Numbered from the stretch's first letter, positions 35,298 through 45,046 are shown. The stretch is 64,000 nucleotides of DNA from Reclinomonas americana ATCC 50394 (GCA_048213135.1 PS015009.1:1426001-1490000); one strand, 5' to 3'. The notes: a model not told the origin generated them from the letters alone. Translations and numbers: made by a program.

Positions 35298-35423
35298 TCT
35301 CCCTTCTTTAATCCTGTAGAATTACATCTACAGCAAAACGGCTAATGCTGCTATACTTCGCATTCGGCAAAGTGCAGACTTTTGCGTTAACATTAATCCA
35401 AACATCCCACAAAACAAAACCGT

Positions 35424-36005
35424 ATGAAACACTTGTCAATTTTAACCGACCAGCAATTATTGCAGCGCTACCGTGAAGGAGAAGGAGCCGCCTTTGAAGT
35501 CCTGATCAACCGCCACAAACAAAAGATCTTTACTTCAATTACCCTGCTGGTGAAAGACCGCAACCTGGCAGAAGATATTTTCCAGGAGCTGTTCATCAAG
35601 ATCATTGAAACGATCAGGAACGGGCAGTACCGTGAAGAGAACAAATTTGTATACTGGGCCATGCGCATCGGTCACAACATGTGTGTTGACCATTTCAGGA
35701 AAGTAAAAACCCTGCCAACGATCCGCACCAGCGATGGGGAAGATGTTTTTGAAGCCTTCAATTTCGCAGAGGCGAATGCTGAACAGAAGATCGTGACCAA
35801 AGAAAAACACGCGCTGGTGAACCAACTGGTGAACCTGCTGCCCGAAGAACAAAGAGAAGTGATCATATTGCGTCATTACGCGGGAATGAAATTCAAGGAA
35901 ATTTCAAAAATGATTGGCTGCAGCGTGAACACGTCACTGGGACGTATGCGCTACGGTTTGATCAACCTGAGGAAAATGATTGACGAAAAACAACTGGCTG
36001 TTTAA
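35424..36005 (+). CDS. ECF-type sigma-70 factor
   Basis: 193 residues. Region 2 is seen as AFEVLINRHKQKIF .. DRNLAEDIFQELFIKII and WAMRIGHNMCVDHFRK; region 4 as LPEEQREVIILRHYAGMKFKEISKMIGCSVNTSLGRMRYGLINL. No anti-sigma gene is adjacent, so the regulator is elsewhere or the gene is controlled differently. The stop codon is followed by a clear terminator. Confidence 0.92.
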   Translation: MKHLSILTDQQLLQRYREGEGAAFEVLINRHKQKIFTSITLLVKDRNLAEDIFQELFIKIIETIRNGQYREENKFVYWAMRIGHNMCVDHFRKVKTLPTIRTSDGEDVFEAFNFAEANAEQKIVTKEKHALVNQLVNLLPEEQREVIILRHYAGMKFKEISKMIGCSVNTSLGRMRYGLINLRKMIDEKQLAV

Positions 36006-36044
36006 GTTGAGTTTAATACAGGACAGTGTATTCCACTAGTAACA

Positions 36045-36075
36045 AACCTCCCCACCCGGAGGTTTTGTTGTTTTT
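36045..36075 (+). terminator. Terminator of the ECF sigma gene
   Basis: Stem AACCTCC / GGAGGTT (36045-36051 and 36058-36064) with a CCACCC loop, followed by TTGTTGTTTTT. Confidence 0.85.
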
Positions 36076-36136
36076 ACAGCGTTTATTTTTAACATCGCCC
36101 TTCTTTTATTAATTCCTCTTTTTCGTTTCTTTGCTG

Positions 36137-36763
36137 ATGCTTCGCATTTTAATCATATCGCTTATGGTTGCTTCATCCGGCACTGCAAACGCACAGAACG
36201 ACGTTACCGGTGCTTACTATCTTAAAGGTGTAATGGAAACCGCCTCGGGGTTTAAACTCAACGCCGATTCCACGTTCCGGTTCTTTTATTCATCCGGGGC
36301 GCTTGACCGGACCGGCGAAGGTAAATGGGAACGCCGTGGCAATACCATTGTATTCAACAGCCGCCCCTATCCCGGCCACGATTTCAAGCTGCTGAAAAGC
36401 GAACAAAGATCCGGGGACTCCATTACAGTAAAGATCACGGACAGGAACGAACTGCTGACCAGCTTTGTTTATGCGGGCCTCAGGCTGGGGAATGCGCAGC
36501 CCGAGCTGATCAGTGACCGCAAAGGCGCTATCCGGTTCGGCAAACAGGCTTTCGACGCCCTGGTACTGGCGTTTGAATTCTGTCCCGAAAGGCTGACCAT
36601 CATACCCGTTACCGATAAAAGCCTCAACTATTTTGAGCTGGCTTTTGAGGAATGGCTGATGGATGTTTTCTTCAGCAACTTCACGTTGACCATCGAAGGG
36701 AATGACCTGAAAGGCGGACACCCGATGATGACGAAGGGCAATTTTACATACGCAAAAGAGTGA
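36137..36763 (+). CDS. Secreted protein, unknown (lipocalin-like N-terminus)
   Basis: 208 residues from the ATG at 36137; a TTG two codons earlier is possible. The signal peptide (MLRILIISLMVASSGTANAQ) is followed by VTGAYYLKGVMETASGFKLNADSTFRFFYSSGALDRTGEGKWE, a beta-rich domain typical of small periplasmic Bacteroidota proteins. The second half is unassigned. It lies 85 bp ahead of the AraC-type regulator gene. Confidence 0.55.
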   Translation: MLRILIISLMVASSGTANAQNDVTGAYYLKGVMETASGFKLNADSTFRFFYSSGALDRTGEGKWERRGNTIVFNSRPYPGHDFKLLKSEQRSGDSITVKITDRNELLTSFVYAGLRLGNAQPELISDRKGAIRFGKQAFDALVLAFEFCPERLTIIPVTDKSLNYFELAFEEWLMDVFFSNFTLTIEGNDLKGGHPMMTKGNFTYAKE

Positions 36764-36847
36764 CCTTTTTTATTTATCTGCCATACATATAAAAATATTT
36801 TGCCGCATGCTTATCCGTTATATCTTTATCGGTATAAATGAGGAGGA

Positions 36848-37696
36848 TTGCAACACGTAGAATTTTTCCATATCGACCATTTTGAAAACAACTACCACCG
36901 GGTAAAACCATTGCCCGAACTGTCTTCCTTTATCGACTTTTTCTGGGAAACCCGTTTCGACGGACTGCTGCAGCAGCACCCCAAAGGGTTTTCAGATGCA
37001 CTTTTTCCCAATATCGGTTATACATATCTTTTTAACCTGGGTACACCGTTCATCATGGAAGTGGGCGATAAGAAATTCGAGATGAAGACCGATGGTTTCC
37101 TGCCCAGGAACAGGGCGATAGAGTGCTACCACCGCGAGGGTAACCGCCTGTTCGGCATCAAATTCAGGATATCGCCGGTGATCTTTAAAACGAAAGTAAA
37201 CTTTGCAGAGTATAAAGAGTTCATCTACCCGTTAAGTTACCTGATGGAGCAATCGGTGATCGACGAAGCCAAGCAGGCGCCACGTTTCGAGGACCGGGTA
37301 ACTATCCTGAACCGTTATTTTCAATCCATCGTGGAAACCTATGGCGGCTCCCTGGAACCCATACGCATTGTATCCGCCATACTCGATCATTGCGACCGCA
37401 ACAACGATTTTAATACAAGTATAGAAGTGTATGCGGAGCAATACGGTATTTCCGCCCGTACGCTCCACCGCTATTTTGAAACCGCCACCAGCCTCAGCAG
37501 TAAAAAAGCGCTTCAACTGATGCGGATAAGAAAAGCCGCTGCCCACCTGGCTTCCAGCCCGCAGAATTTTCATTACACCACTTACGGTTATTACGACCAC
37601 AGTCATTTCTGTAAACACCTGAAAGCCTTCTTCAAAAAGGAGACCATGCAAAACCTGCAGCCACACCTGGCATTGCTGAGTAAACTTCATAAGTAG
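36848..37696 (+). CDS. AraC-family transcriptional regulator
   Basis: 282 residues. The C-terminal ~100 residues form the double helix-turn-helix (IEVYAEQYGISARTLHRYFE .. YYDHSHFCKHLKAFFKK). The N-terminal part (PLPELSSFIDFFWETRF .. FGIKFRIS) is the DUF6597-type sensory domain common in this order. The start is a TTG at 36848, because a stop lies just upstream and no ATG occurs near; a GAGGAGG run immediately before it is too close to be an ideal ribosome site. The regulon is unknown. Confidence 0.85.
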   Translation: MQHVEFFHIDHFENNYHRVKPLPELSSFIDFFWETRFDGLLQQHPKGFSDALFPNIGYTYLFNLGTPFIMEVGDKKFEMKTDGFLPRNRAIECYHREGNRLFGIKFRISPVIFKTKVNFAEYKEFIYPLSYLMEQSVIDEAKQAPRFEDRVTILNRYFQSIVETYGGSLEPIRIVSAILDHCDRNNDFNTSIEVYAEQYGISARTLHRYFETATSLSSKKALQLMRIRKAAAHLASSPQNFHYTTYGYYDHSHFCKHLKAFFKKETMQNLQPHLALLSKLHK

Positions 37697-38150
37697 ATTT
37701 CACGTAAAAAGAATGAGTAGCAAGTATTGAGTAGCGAGTATCAGGATGAACTTCTCAATACCGGGCAGCCTGTCTCAATACTAACTGCTCGTTCTGTTCT
37801 GTCAGGGTCTCTCGCAGAGGACTCTGGCGCTGGTTTCACGCAAAGAAAATTAGCAACAAGTAGCAAGTACTGAGTAGCAGGACGAACTTATCAATACCAG
37901 ATGGGCCTATCTTGATACTCGCTACTCAGTACTAACTACTCATCGCGTTCCGACGGGGTCTCTCGCAGAGGACCCCGGTGCTGGTTTTACGCAAAGAAAA
38001 TTAGCAACAAGTAGCAAGTACTGAGTAGCAGGACGAACTTATCAATACCAGATGGGCCTATCTTGATACTCGCTACTCAGTACTAACTACTCATCGCGTT
38101 CCGACGGGGTCTCTCGCAGAGGACCCTGGTGCTGGTTTTACGCAAAGGGT
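37697..38150. repeat. Tandem 151-bp repeats containing the palindromic element
   Basis: Repeat landmarks (CTCGCAGAGG) occur at 37811, 37962 and 38113, exactly 151 bp apart. Two units (about 37807-37957 and 37958-38108) are almost identical, a third is partial, and a diverged unit precedes them from 37697. Each unit holds a copy of the palindrome (AGTAGCAAGTACTGAGTAGC .. GCTACTCAGTACTAACTACT) plus a GGGGTCTCTCGCAGAGGACCC-type hairpin. No ORF is supported here. Confidence 0.85.
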
Positions 38151-38273
38151 GCAAAGGAGCAGAGCCGCAGAATGTATTAAGCAAAAAATGTTATTCCTGC
38201 CCGGAAGCCTTTGTGGTCGGTTGTCTGTCGTCAGTCGTCATTATAACCTTCCTGAAATAACACTGAGTATCCT

Positions 38274-38305
38274 TTAAAAAAAGCAGGCTGCCATACAGCA
38301 GCCTG
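38274..38305 (-). terminator. Terminator of the PDZ-hydrolase gene
   Basis: Perfect 8-bp stem CAGGCTGC / GCAGCCTG (38284-38291, 38298-38305) around CATACA. On the minus strand it is followed by a run of seven T. Confidence 0.9.
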
Positions 38306-38333
38306 TCAACCTTAAGTATGAAACAAAAACAAA

Positions 38334-39644
38334 CTAGTGTTGCTGCAGCCAGGCAACTGTTGCCTCAGCGATGGCCATATTGAAATTGCCTTTCGCGTAC
38401 TGCTGCGTTTTAAAATTATCTCTCGCGTTTTCCCAGCTGGTGCTTTTCATCATGAAGTGATCGAGTTGCGGGATCGCCTGCATACGGGCGTTGCCGGGAT
38501 GCTTTTCATTTACGGTTCTTGTAATGAGTTCGGGTTCAACGATGCTGCACGATTCATAATCCGCTTCTCCATGAAGGATTAAAACGGGGCAGTTCAACTG
38601 TTGCCAGCTTTTGGCCAGGTTGAGGGAATCGATCTGCGGCCAGAAACTCCAGTGCCTGCCCCACATGTCATGGTCTCCCGCCTTGTAACCCAGCTCGCTG
38701 GCCACAAGGTCTTTGTACTCCGGGTTGCGGTACAGCTCTTCCCGGCTTTTTTTCAGTACGAAGAACTCATAATAGATCTTCTGAATCTTTCTTATGAAAT
38801 CTTCGGTCTGTTCATAGGTCTGGTTTTCCAGCAAAGGTTTTTGTACGCGGTGCATTTCGAGCAGGAATTCGCTCCAGGGCCTGAAGGTGGTACCGAATAC
38901 CATTACGCCTTTCGGCTGATGACGTTTGGCTACTTCGGGTGCGATAACGCCACCCATGGAATGCCCCCAGATGTAGAGCCGTGTTTTATCGGCAAAAGGC
39001 AGTTGTTCCATGTAACGGTAACCGGCATCAAAGCTTTCAATATCTGTTGCCAGGTCCACTTCGCTGCAGGGCAGGCAACCGTAACTGTCGCCCAGTCCCG
39101 ATTTCTCCACCGTTACAACAGCATATCCGGCTTTCAGCCACTCGGTAAGCAGTTTACCATTGTAACTGTTCATATAAATTTCAATACTGCCGCAACCATA
39201 ACCCGGAATGAGCAGTATTACCGGCAGGTTGGTCCCGCCTTTGGGTTTGCGTGTAATGGCCCGCAGGGCGCCGTTTTTAAAAGGAACCCAGTCGTACTGC
39301 ACATCGGCGATGGCTGATTGTTCGTAAGGGCGCATAACGGCTTTACCGGAGGTCTTCATCTCTTTCCGGTTGCGGAGAAAACTCACCGACACCTCATCAC
39401 CCGAACGGATAGACGAAACGGCGCTGCTGTAATCGGCTGTTGTTTTTACCGGGGTATTGTTGATATTGGTTACCACATCCGACTTCTGCAATTGCAGGGC
39501 AGCAAATGTGCCGGAAGACAAAACGCTGTCAACAACTATCCCTTCTGCCGACGCTTTGGGAATGATACCCATGGCGGCTTTTCGTTGCGGTTGGGCGATG
39601 ACTGCTGCAGGGAGCAGGCAGGCGAGGACTAATACTTTATGCAT
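38334..39644 (-). CDS. PDZ-alpha/beta hydrolase fusion, secreted
   Basis: 436 residues from the ATG at 39644 (signal peptide MHKVLVLACLLPAAVIAQ). A PDZ-like domain occupies residues ~24-95 (GIVVDSVLSSGTFAALQLQKSDVVTNINNTPVKT). The hydrolase follows: LLIPGYGCGS, the nucleophile in GHSMGGVIAP, the acid in LHGEADYESC and the His in PQLDHFMM. It is probably a periplasmic esterase or peptidase; PDZ-hydrolase fusions are uncommon. The gene ends with a terminator. Confidence 0.8.
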   Translation of the reverse strand: MHKVLVLACLLPAAVIAQPQRKAAMGIIPKASAEGIVVDSVLSSGTFAALQLQKSDVVTNINNTPVKTTADYSSAVSSIRSGDEVSVSFLRNRKEMKTSGKAVMRPYEQSAIADVQYDWVPFKNGALRAITRKPKGGTNLPVILLIPGYGCGSIEIYMNSYNGKLLTEWLKAGYAVVTVEKSGLGDSYGCLPCSEVDLATDIESFDAGYRYMEQLPFADKTRLYIWGHSMGGVIAPEVAKRHQPKGVMVFGTTFRPWSEFLLEMHRVQKPLLENQTYEQTEDFIRKIQKIYYEFFVLKKSREELYRNPEYKDLVASELGYKAGDHDMWGRHWSFWPQIDSLNLAKSWQQLNCPVLILHGEADYESCSIVEPELITRTVNEKHPGNARMQAIPQLDHFMMKSTSWENARDNFKTQQYAKGNFNMAIAEATVAWLQQH

Positions 39645-39717
39645 ATTAATTACCAATTACTAATTACGAATCATATCCTGAGCGCAACGAAGGATTCTTA
39701 CATTTTCACATATTGGA

Positions 39718-42168
39718 TCATTGAGCTCTTTGTCTTTCTTCTTCTGAACCAGTTGTCCTTCTCCGGGCAGCCTGCACTTTACTGTTACCAAAACGGTAAG
39801 CGAAGCTGACGGTAGCTACACGTGTTTCGCGGTAGGCATGCCATTTCTCGATATAGTTATCATAAGTGATTACCGCTTTGGGAAGGTTGGTCCAGAAAAT
39901 ATCAGTGATGTTGAAACGAATGGTGCCCTTGTTTTTCAATATGAGTTTCTGCATGCCGGCCGATAATCCCCACTGCGGGTCCAGTACCATAAAGCCGTAT
40001 TGCCCGCCGGTATTGAGGTTGGCATTCAGTTCAGCAGTCCATCCTTTTTTGAAAGTGAACGTATTGTTGGTACGGATGTCAGCAGCGGGTTTGCCATTAT
40101 TGAGGTTGGTGCCGCCCAGCTGTCCGTTGAAATGCTGGTAATATATATTCGCGTTGTTGAGCATGTTCCACCATTTGGTAATGCGCACCGGCGCTGAAAT
40201 GGTAAGCCCGATATTGTCTGAAGATTTTAAGTTGACAGGTATCTGCACCGTTACATTATCCGCTGAAGGGATGTTCGGGAACACATCTTTGAAACGGGTG
40301 ATGGCTATGTTCTGATCGTTGCGGGTATGGCTGTAGCTGAGTGAAAAGTTGAATCCTTTCAGGGTATAACTCAGTTCATAATTCCAGGTCAGTTGTGGCA
40401 GCAGTCCGGGCTTGCCGGTACTGTATGTTGTAGGATCGATCAGGAAAAGAAAAGGGTTCAGTTGTGAATAGCCGGGCCTGTCGATGCGGCGACTAACGGA
40501 AATACCGAGTACCTGGTCTTCTTTTATTTTATAGTTGAAGAAGGCGCTTGGGAACAGTTGCAGGTAACTGGAATCAAAACGCATATCACCTATTTGCTGG
40601 CGTGTGGTAATGTGGGTGTGTTCTGCACGCAGGCCTACCTGGAAGTCGAATTTTTTAAAATCCCGGCTGAAATTGAGGTAGACGGCGTTGTTGTTTTCCC
40701 GGTAACGGAAGTTGTTGGTTTTATTGGTGTCGTTCACCGGCGAACCGCTGCTCATGTCGGTGAATTTGGCGTCGTTCTCAGAAGCCACAAAACTGGTTTT
40801 GAAGCCGGCTTCCCATTTGCCGCCATTTTTCAACGGGTTGGTATAGTCGGCCTTAAAGGTGGTGAAGTCCAGTTTGCCGTCCTGGTCGCCATTGAGTATA
40901 TAGCTGGGCTGCAGTTGCGTTCCGTCGAGTTTATAATAGCGGGTAGCGTTGCCCGTTAGTGAGGCAGACCGGAATATGCCATGATCAAGATCGGCGGTCA
41001 GTTCTTTGCCCGTACTGTCGAACCGGTGTTTGAAATTCAAATTGGCTACAGCATTGCCCGCGTGGTCGTTGTTGGTGGCCATCGACTCAAAAGTGCTTTC
41101 ATCCTTGTGCTGGTCGTTGATTACGATGGAACTGTTGCTGTTGGTGCGCCTGAAATGGTTGAAGTTGCTGTTAATAACGAAACCGATCACGGTTTTGGAA
41201 GAAGGAAAATAATCCATACCGATACGTGTGGTATGCGACCCCAGCGGTGATTTGGAATAGTTGTCTTTCAGATCGCCGCCGCTGTATTGCCCGTTGTTAT
41301 AGAAGTTTCTGTCGAGCAGCAGGTGATTCAATCCTATGCGGTAATTGTAATTATAGTTGCCGAAAATATTCACTTTCTTATTGCGGTAGTTCAGGCTGGT
41401 ACCGGCGCTGGTCTTGGGGTATACACCCTGCCCGTAACTGGCGTTCACCGTACCGTTGATGCCCAGGCGCTGGTCTTTTTTCATCCTGATGTCGATGATG
41501 CCCGAGTTGCCCGCCGCGTCGTATTTCGCGGAAGGATTGGTAATAATATCGATACGTTCGATGGCTGAAGCGGGTAAACCCTTCAGGTAATTGGCCAGGT
41601 CGGCCCCGGTCATGGGCGTAGGTTTGCCATCGATCATGATCACTACACCCGAGCGGCCGCGGAGGCTCACCTGGTCGTTCTGATCTACCAGCACACCCGG
41701 CGATCTTTCCAGCACTTCCATGGCCGAACTGCCGGTGCTGATGATGCTGTTTTCCACGTTCACCACAATGCGGTCAGGCAGCTTTTGAATGAACGGCTTG
41801 CGGCTGGTTACAGTTACAGAACCCAACTCCTTTGCTGTCTGCGTCATATTGGTTGCGGGTATAGTAAGATCAGCCTGGCTCGCAGTTACAGAGAAAGGGG
41901 CGGAGAACCGGCTGTTGTAACCGAGCATCGACAATTTGAGCAGGTAAGTTCCGGGTTGTATTCTTTCAAACAGTACAACGCCGTTTTTGTCGGTAAGCCC
42001 GAATTTAACCAGTGAAGAGTCTTTGGCCCTGCGGAGTTCTGCAGTTACATTTTCCAGCGGCTGGTTATGGTTTCCGGTAATACTGCCCGTTACGGTGGTT
42101 CCTTTATTGTCCTGGGCAAGGGCGCTCAACCCCGGGAGAAGGAATAGAATAAATAATATGCGTTTCAT
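39718..42168 (-). CDS. Outer-membrane beta-barrel receptor-like protein (CarboxypepD_reg + plug-like)
   Basis: 816 residues from the ATG at 42168, the start of a signal peptide (MKRILFILFLLPGLSALAQ). A CarboxypepD_reg-like domain (GSITGNHNQPLENVTAEL) is followed by a TonB-receptor plug-like segment (SAMEVLERSPGVLVDQNDQVSLRGRSGVVIMIDGKP) and a long barrel ending in VATVSFAYRFGNSK. It belongs to the OMP_b-brl_3 family. A paralogue lies at 47188-49629. The ligand is unknown. Confidence 0.88.
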   Translation of the reverse strand: MKRILFILFLLPGLSALAQDNKGTTVTGSITGNHNQPLENVTAELRRAKDSSLVKFGLTDKNGVVLFERIQPGTYLLKLSMLGYNSRFSAPFSVTASQADLTIPATNMTQTAKELGSVTVTSRKPFIQKLPDRIVVNVENSIISTGSSAMEVLERSPGVLVDQNDQVSLRGRSGVVIMIDGKPTPMTGADLANYLKGLPASAIERIDIITNPSAKYDAAGNSGIIDIRMKKDQRLGINGTVNASYGQGVYPKTSAGTSLNYRNKKVNIFGNYNYNYRIGLNHLLLDRNFYNNGQYSGGDLKDNYSKSPLGSHTTRIGMDYFPSSKTVIGFVINSNFNHFRRTNSNSSIVINDQHKDESTFESMATNNDHAGNAVANLNFKHRFDSTGKELTADLDHGIFRSASLTGNATRYYKLDGTQLQPSYILNGDQDGKLDFTTFKADYTNPLKNGGKWEAGFKTSFVASENDAKFTDMSSGSPVNDTNKTNNFRYRENNNAVYLNFSRDFKKFDFQVGLRAEHTHITTRQQIGDMRFDSSYLQLFPSAFFNYKIKEDQVLGISVSRRIDRPGYSQLNPFLFLIDPTTYSTGKPGLLPQLTWNYELSYTLKGFNFSLSYSHTRNDQNIAITRFKDVFPNIPSADNVTVQIPVNLKSSDNIGLTISAPVRITKWWNMLNNANIYYQHFNGQLGGTNLNNGKPAADIRTNNTFTFKKGWTAELNANLNTGGQYGFMVLDPQWGLSAGMQKLILKNKGTIRFNITDIFWTNLPKAVITYDNYIEKWHAYRETRVATVSFAYRFGNSKVQAARRRTTGSEEERQRAQ

Positions 42169-42304
42169 CCTGGCTAATACTTTCGGCAAACATCCCCAAA
42201 AAACGAACGGGTTCGTAGCAGTTTTATGCCAGTAAAGAGAAAGCGACCATGAATGGACATACCGCGGCAAAAGGGCGTCTGTTTTTTACATTAGTAAACG
42301 GCAA

Positions 42305-42328
42305 TAAAAAAGCGGTCCGAAGACCGCC
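42305..42328 (-). terminator. Terminator of the di-haem peroxidase gene
   Basis: Stem GCGGTC / GACCGC around a CGAA tetraloop (42312-42327). On the minus strand it is followed by TTTTTTATT. Confidence 0.85.
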
Positions 42329-42361
42329 TCTCTGCTTAGGGTTTGTTTATGGAGTGTTGAA

Positions 42362-43462
42362 TCACTTAAAAGGATCTGAGAAACGTACATCGGTGGTTAC
42401 CGACTGGTCTGATAGGGTTTGCAGGAAAGCCAGTACCCGGCTCACTTCCTGGGCAGGAATGCCGTGTGCGGGAATGCTTCCGGGCGTTCCGGGAGGGCCC
42501 GATTGCAGCATGGCTGCCAGGCTGCCTACAGCGCCATTGTGAAAGTAGGGTGCTGTTAAAGCAATATTGCGCAGTGAACCTGACTTAAACCGGTTCTCAT
42601 TATTAATACCGTGGTCGTTTGGATCGGGGAAGCCAAAAGGCGCCGCCGGGGATGAAGTCAGGAACATGGGCGGGGTGTGGCATCCGGCACAGGAAGGCGC
42701 TCCCGCGCCGGGCGGCAGGCTGATGAAGAACTGTTCTCCCGCAGCTTCATCAGCAGTAAAAGTGGCCAGGCCCTGCTTCACCAGGTCGTACTTCGACTGG
42801 TAGGTGACCAGCGACCGCAGGAACTGGGCAATGGCTTTACCAATACGCAACGAGTCGATCTGTGTGCTGCCGAAGGCTTTCTGGAAAAGAGAAGGGTAAT
42901 AACTCAGCCCTTTTACTTTTGATTCCAGCTCAGCAAGCGTCAGTCCCATCTCCACAGAATTCTGTATCGGCTGCAGGGCCTGTTTTTCCAGGCTGGGAGA
43001 ACGTTCGTCCCAGAACATTTTTCCCGATTTATAGAACCTCAGGTTGAGCAGCGGCATGGAGTGGCGGGAAGTGAGGCCACTGTTGAAACCCTTGCTGAGC
43101 GTGGCATTGTCGCTGAAGGAAAGGGCCGACTGGTGGCAGCTTCCACAACTGATGGTATTGTTTTTTGACAGGTGTTTGTCGTAAAAAAGTACCCTGCCCA
43201 GCGTGGCCCCGTCGTTGGTAATGGCATTGTCGGCAGGCGTATTATCATTCGCTGCCAGCGCATTCTGAATATGGGCCGGGTAGCTGTTGATATAATTAAA
43301 TGGGGTGGCGGGCAGGTTGGGTTGCACAACTGTTTCAGTGGGCGTTGTGCTGCCGCCGGTGCCGGAGCTGTTACTTGTGGCATCGTTTTTGGAGCAAAAC
43401 GGCAACAAAAAAACCGTAAGCAGCAAGCCTGTTAATACAATCGTCTTTTTAAAAGAATACAT
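42362..43462 (-). CDS. Di-haem cytochrome c peroxidase-family lipoprotein
   Basis: 366 residues with a lipoprotein signal (LPFCSKND). Two CxxCH haem-binding sites are present: CGSCH (about residue 105) and CAGCH (about residue 258). The segments GRVLFYDKHLSKNNTISC, MFWDERSPSLEKQALQPI and FKSGSLRNIALTAPYFHNG are the signatures of the CcpA/MauG family. It reduces hydrogen peroxide in the periplasm, or modifies another substrate as MauG does. Ser/Thr/Gly-rich linker after the lipid Cys. No partner gene is adjacent. Confidence 0.93.
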   Translation of the reverse strand: MYSFKKTIVLTGLLLTVFLLPFCSKNDATSNSSGTGGSTTPTETVVQPNLPATPFNYINSYPAHIQNALAANDNTPADNAITNDGATLGRVLFYDKHLSKNNTISCGSCHQSALSFSDNATLSKGFNSGLTSRHSMPLLNLRFYKSGKMFWDERSPSLEKQALQPIQNSVEMGLTLAELESKVKGLSYYPSLFQKAFGSTQIDSLRIGKAIAQFLRSLVTYQSKYDLVKQGLATFTADEAAGEQFFISLPPGAGAPSCAGCHTPPMFLTSSPAAPFGFPDPNDHGINNENRFKSGSLRNIALTAPYFHNGAVGSLAAMLQSGPPGTPGSIPAHGIPAQEVSRVLAFLQTLSDQSVTTDVRFSDPFK

Positions 43463-43664
43463 CTGTTACCAGGTTAAAGGTGAACGGGCATAAAAAAGCC
43501 CTGTAAGTGTTAGATGTGAAACCGGGAAAAATCCCCCGCTGCCCCCTACATATTATAAAAATTAGGTGTTTTACCCCCTTAAAAAGGATGTAAATACCCC
43601 GTTTTTGGAAAAAACCTACCACTTTGTGGTATTGTTTAGTTCCGGAAACTGTCTTCTATTTGTA

Positions 43665-43817
43665 TAAATATTAAACCACTACCCACTTTTGGGAGAATAT
43701 AGATTGGCCCGTTATTACTTCCGAACCTTATGAGAACAGGGGTATCTATCACCTTTGTAGATTTTTCTCATGCTTGAACACATCCCCGTTCGGATTCCTC
43801 CGGACGGGCTTTTTTTA
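43665..43817 (+). ncRNA. Candidate small RNA upstream of recA
   Basis: A strong plus-strand terminator at 43785-43816 has no ORF upstream on the plus strand (43463-43780 is empty), so the transcript it ends must be non-coding. A TATTTG-type -7 motif near 43658, with a TTG about 20 nt earlier, could start an RNA of about 150 nt. Size and context would allow a 6S-like RNA, but I cannot show the long central bubble. A recA leader is excluded because the terminator would cut it off, unless it acts as an attenuator. Confidence 0.35.
43785..43816 (+). terminator. Strong rho-independent terminator with no upstream gene
   Basis: Stem CCCGTTCGGA / TCCGGACGGG (43785-43794, 43799-43808) is 10 bp with one G-U pair, closed by a TTCC loop, followed by CTTTTTTT. 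Confidence 0.9.
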
Positions 43818-43889
43818 TTATAAGCGCCCTACGCTAAAAAAATTATCAAAAAAATACTAAAATAATTAGTGTTGATAAGATTAAACCCC

Positions 43890-43897
43890 TATCTTTG
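43890..43897 (+). promoter_or_regulatory. -7 promoter element of recA
   Basis: TATCTTTG, a perfect TAnnTTTG match, 58 nt before the recA ATG; a TTG lies 15 nt upstream of it. No SOS box of a known type was recognised. Confidence 0.6.
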
Positions 43898-43955
43898 GTT
43901 ACTCATTTACATTTACAACGCAAATTCAGATACATCACTTTAAAAAAACAGAAAC

Positions 43956-44966
43956 ATGAGTAACGCAGAAAAATCAGAGAAATTCAAGGCGCTGAAACTG
44001 ACGATGGACAAGATCGACAAGGATTTCGGCAAAGGCTCGGTAATGATGATGAACGAGAAAGGAAATGTTGAACAGGAAGTGATCTCCACCGGTTCCATTG
44101 GCCTGGATATGGCTCTCGGTATTGGAGGATTACCCCGGGGCAGGGTGGTAGAAATATACGGACCGGAAAGCTCGGGTAAAACAACACTGGCCACTCACGT
44201 GATCGCGGAAGCGCAGAAAAAAGGTGGTATGTGTGCCATTATTGATGCGGAACATGCATTCGACAGTTCATATGCACAAAAGCTGGGGGTGGATATTGAC
44301 AACCTGCTTATCTCCCAACCGGATTATGGTGAGCAGGCGCTTGAAATTGCCGACAGGCTGATCCTTTCCGGCGCACTTGATGTGGTAGTAATCGACTCAG
44401 TGGCCGCCCTGGTACCCAAAGGCGAACTGGAAGGCGAAATGGGCGACAGCAAAATGGGTCTGCAGGCCAGGCTGATGAGCCAGGCGTTGCGCAAGCTCAC
44501 GGCTACTATTAACAAGACCAACACCATTTGCATATTCATTAACCAGCTGAGGGAAAAGATCGGGGTGATGTTCGGTAACCCGGAAACCACCACCGGCGGT
44601 AACGCCCTTAAATTCTATGCTTCGGTGAGGCTCGACATCCGCCGTATGACGCAGATCAAAGACGGTGACGAAGCGATAGGCAACCACGTAAAAGTAAAAG
44701 TGGTAAAAAATAAAGTGGCGCCTCCTTTCCGCCAGGCAGAATTCGATATCATCTTCGGTGAAGGTATTTCCAAAACCGGTGAAATCATCGACATGGGTGT
44801 GGAACTGGGTATTGTACAAAAAAGCGGTAGCTGGTTCAGCTACAATAATGATAAACTCGGCCAGGGTCGTGAGTCGGTTAAACAACTGATGCAGGACAAT
44901 CCCGAACTGGCCACCGAGATCGAAACAAAGATCAGGGAAAAGATCAGGGAAATGCAAGCTGCATAA
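43956..44966 (+). CDS. recA: RecA recombinase
   Basis: 336 residues. It catalyses homologous pairing and strand exchange and stimulates LexA self-cleavage. Walker A is GPESSGKTT near residue 69; Walker B, loop L1/L2 ([37 protein letters not shown]) and the C-terminal domain are all standard. It is monocistronic with its own promoter and a terminator at 45016-45046. Confidence 0.98.
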   Translation: MSNAEKSEKFKALKLTMDKIDKDFGKGSVMMMNEKGNVEQEVISTGSIGLDMALGIGGLPRGRVVEIYGPESSGKTTLATHVIAEAQKKGGMCAIIDAEHAFDSSYAQKLGVDIDNLLISQPDYGEQALEIADRLILSGALDVVVIDSVAALVPKGELEGEMGDSKMGLQARLMSQALRKLTATINKTNTICIFINQLREKIGVMFGNPETTTGGNALKFYASVRLDIRRMTQIKDGDEAIGNHVKVKVVKNKVAPPFRQAEFDIIFGEGISKTGEIIDMGVELGIVQKSGSWFSYNNDKLGQGRESVKQLMQDNPELATEIETKIREKIREMQAA

Positions 44967-45015
44967 GCAGTACCAGTCAACATTGGCTTATTGATGGAGG
45001 GTTAGTAAGTATAAG

Positions 45016-45046
45016 CCGTCGGAGGTAACAGCCCGACGGTTTTTTA
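45016..45046 (+). terminator. Terminator of recA
   Basis: Stem CCGTCGG / CCGACGG (45016-45022, 45033-45039) followed by a run of T. Confidence 0.88.

Noticed and set aside
37697-38150. CRISPR array or insertion sequence
   Set aside because: Whole 151-bp units repeat without spacers and there is no transposase gene.
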